Shown here: positions 5,038 through 5,203 of the stretch, in pieces
How positions within the stretch are numbered: position 1 is the stretch's first letter
Layout: the number at the start of each line of letters is the position of its first letter
Source of the DNA: Oligoflexales bacterium
GTDB taxonomy: Bacteria; Bdellovibrionota_B; Oligoflexia; Oligoflexales; CACXFL01
Assembly (NCBI GenBank): GCA_028282865.1
Contig: JANQHA010000285.1
Coordinates: 1-5,203, forward strand
DNA: 5,203 bases
Reading direction: 5' to 3'
Translations under genes and position numbers: made by a program
Notes under the pieces: generated by a model
The model's input: the letters and a program-made list of their open reading frames with translations, nothing else
What the model was told of the DNA's origin: nothing
The model's database searches: none

Positions 5038-5203
5038 ACTACACTCCTGTTCAAAATTGGTTTTTCGAAAATTACACCGGTTTCGTCAATGTACTCGACG
5101 CCGACAAGCTGAAAGTTAACCATTCTCGTGAGCAATCTAGACCTGTATGGAGCAAGTTTCGATATTCAGTTTCTAAGCAACTATATGCATATGACTGGCC
5201 GGA
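5001..5203 (+). CDS. Unrecognised protein, N-terminal 67 codons only (runs off window)
   Basis: The frame from ATG 5001 stays open to the window end. An in-frame TGA at 4959-4961 and the absence of other ATG, GTG or TTG codons in between make this ATG the only likely start, although the Shine-Dalgarno-like TAGGA is 15 nt away, too far for efficient initiation. The N terminus reads MEKYGFFDGNLPDYTPVQNW, then continues rich in aromatic and charged residues (FFENYTG at 22-28, DADKLKV, PVWSKFRYSVSK, YAYDW at the end). There is no signal peptide. The composition is that of a globular soluble protein. I do not recognise the family. It is codirectional with the phage-like coiled-coil gene 100 bp upstream and may belong to the same module. 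The minus strand here has only about 43 open codons in its best frame. Confidence 0.6.
   Translation, partial: MEKYGFFDGNLPDYTPVQNWFFENYTGFVNVLDADKLKVNHSREQSRPVWSKFRYSVSKQLYAYDWP

Noticed and set aside
5183..5192. Perfect 10 bp palindrome ATATGCATAT
   Set aside because: It lies inside the open reading frame at the right edge, is AT-rich and short; nothing near it suggests a site.
1..5203. tRNA, rRNA, CRISPR array, insertion sequence or integrase
   Set aside because: No cloverleaf-like sequence, regularly spaced repeat, transposase or recombinase motif was seen on either strand.

Overview
The window looks like bacterial chromosome of about 43% GC (estimated by eye) with one metabolic gene, a small regulatory locus and several poorly characterised genes. 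The secreted protein with a PCGC motif, the medium-form threonine ammonia-lyase and the paired helical proteins of unknown function resemble gene content I associate with Bdellovibrionota/Oligoflexia or other former deltaproteobacteria. That placement is an impression from protein style, not a search result.

Left part (1-1559, minus strand): a winged-helix response-regulator-like protein (894-1559) lies 36 bp upstream of, and codirectional with, a secreted protein (1-857) that runs off the left edge. The secreted protein has a signal peptide and a Gly-Tyr-Phe-Glu-Pro-Cys-Gly-Cys motif typical of 5'-nucleotidase/metallophosphoesterase-like proteins, but the expected metal-ligand motifs are degenerate. 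The regulator has an Asn where the phosphoacceptor Asp should be, so it is probably phosphorylation-independent.

Centre (1560-2929): a 152 bp divergent intergenic region carries a palindrome that encloses overlapping -10 hexamers for both directions, followed by two further inverted repeats. It leads into a complete medium-form threonine ammonia-lyase (PLP domain plus one C-terminal ACT domain), started at TTG behind a strong Shine-Dalgarno. The gene ends 3 bp from a convergent operon.

Right-centre (2933-4236, minus strand): two uncharacterised, mostly helical proteins (206 and 224 aa) form a tight operon with an 8 bp gap. A plausible promoter and a cluster of TTGGCC motifs lie in front. The two look like partners of one unknown system.

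Right edge (4237-5203, plus strand): a divergent intergenic region leads to a 135 aa coiled-coil protein that resembles small helical phage proteins found near recombination genes. Then comes a 100 bp gap with hairpins and the first 67 codons of an unrecognised gene. An 8 bp inverted repeat spans that gene's start codon. This end may be the edge of a phage-derived segment, but no integrase or att site is visible.
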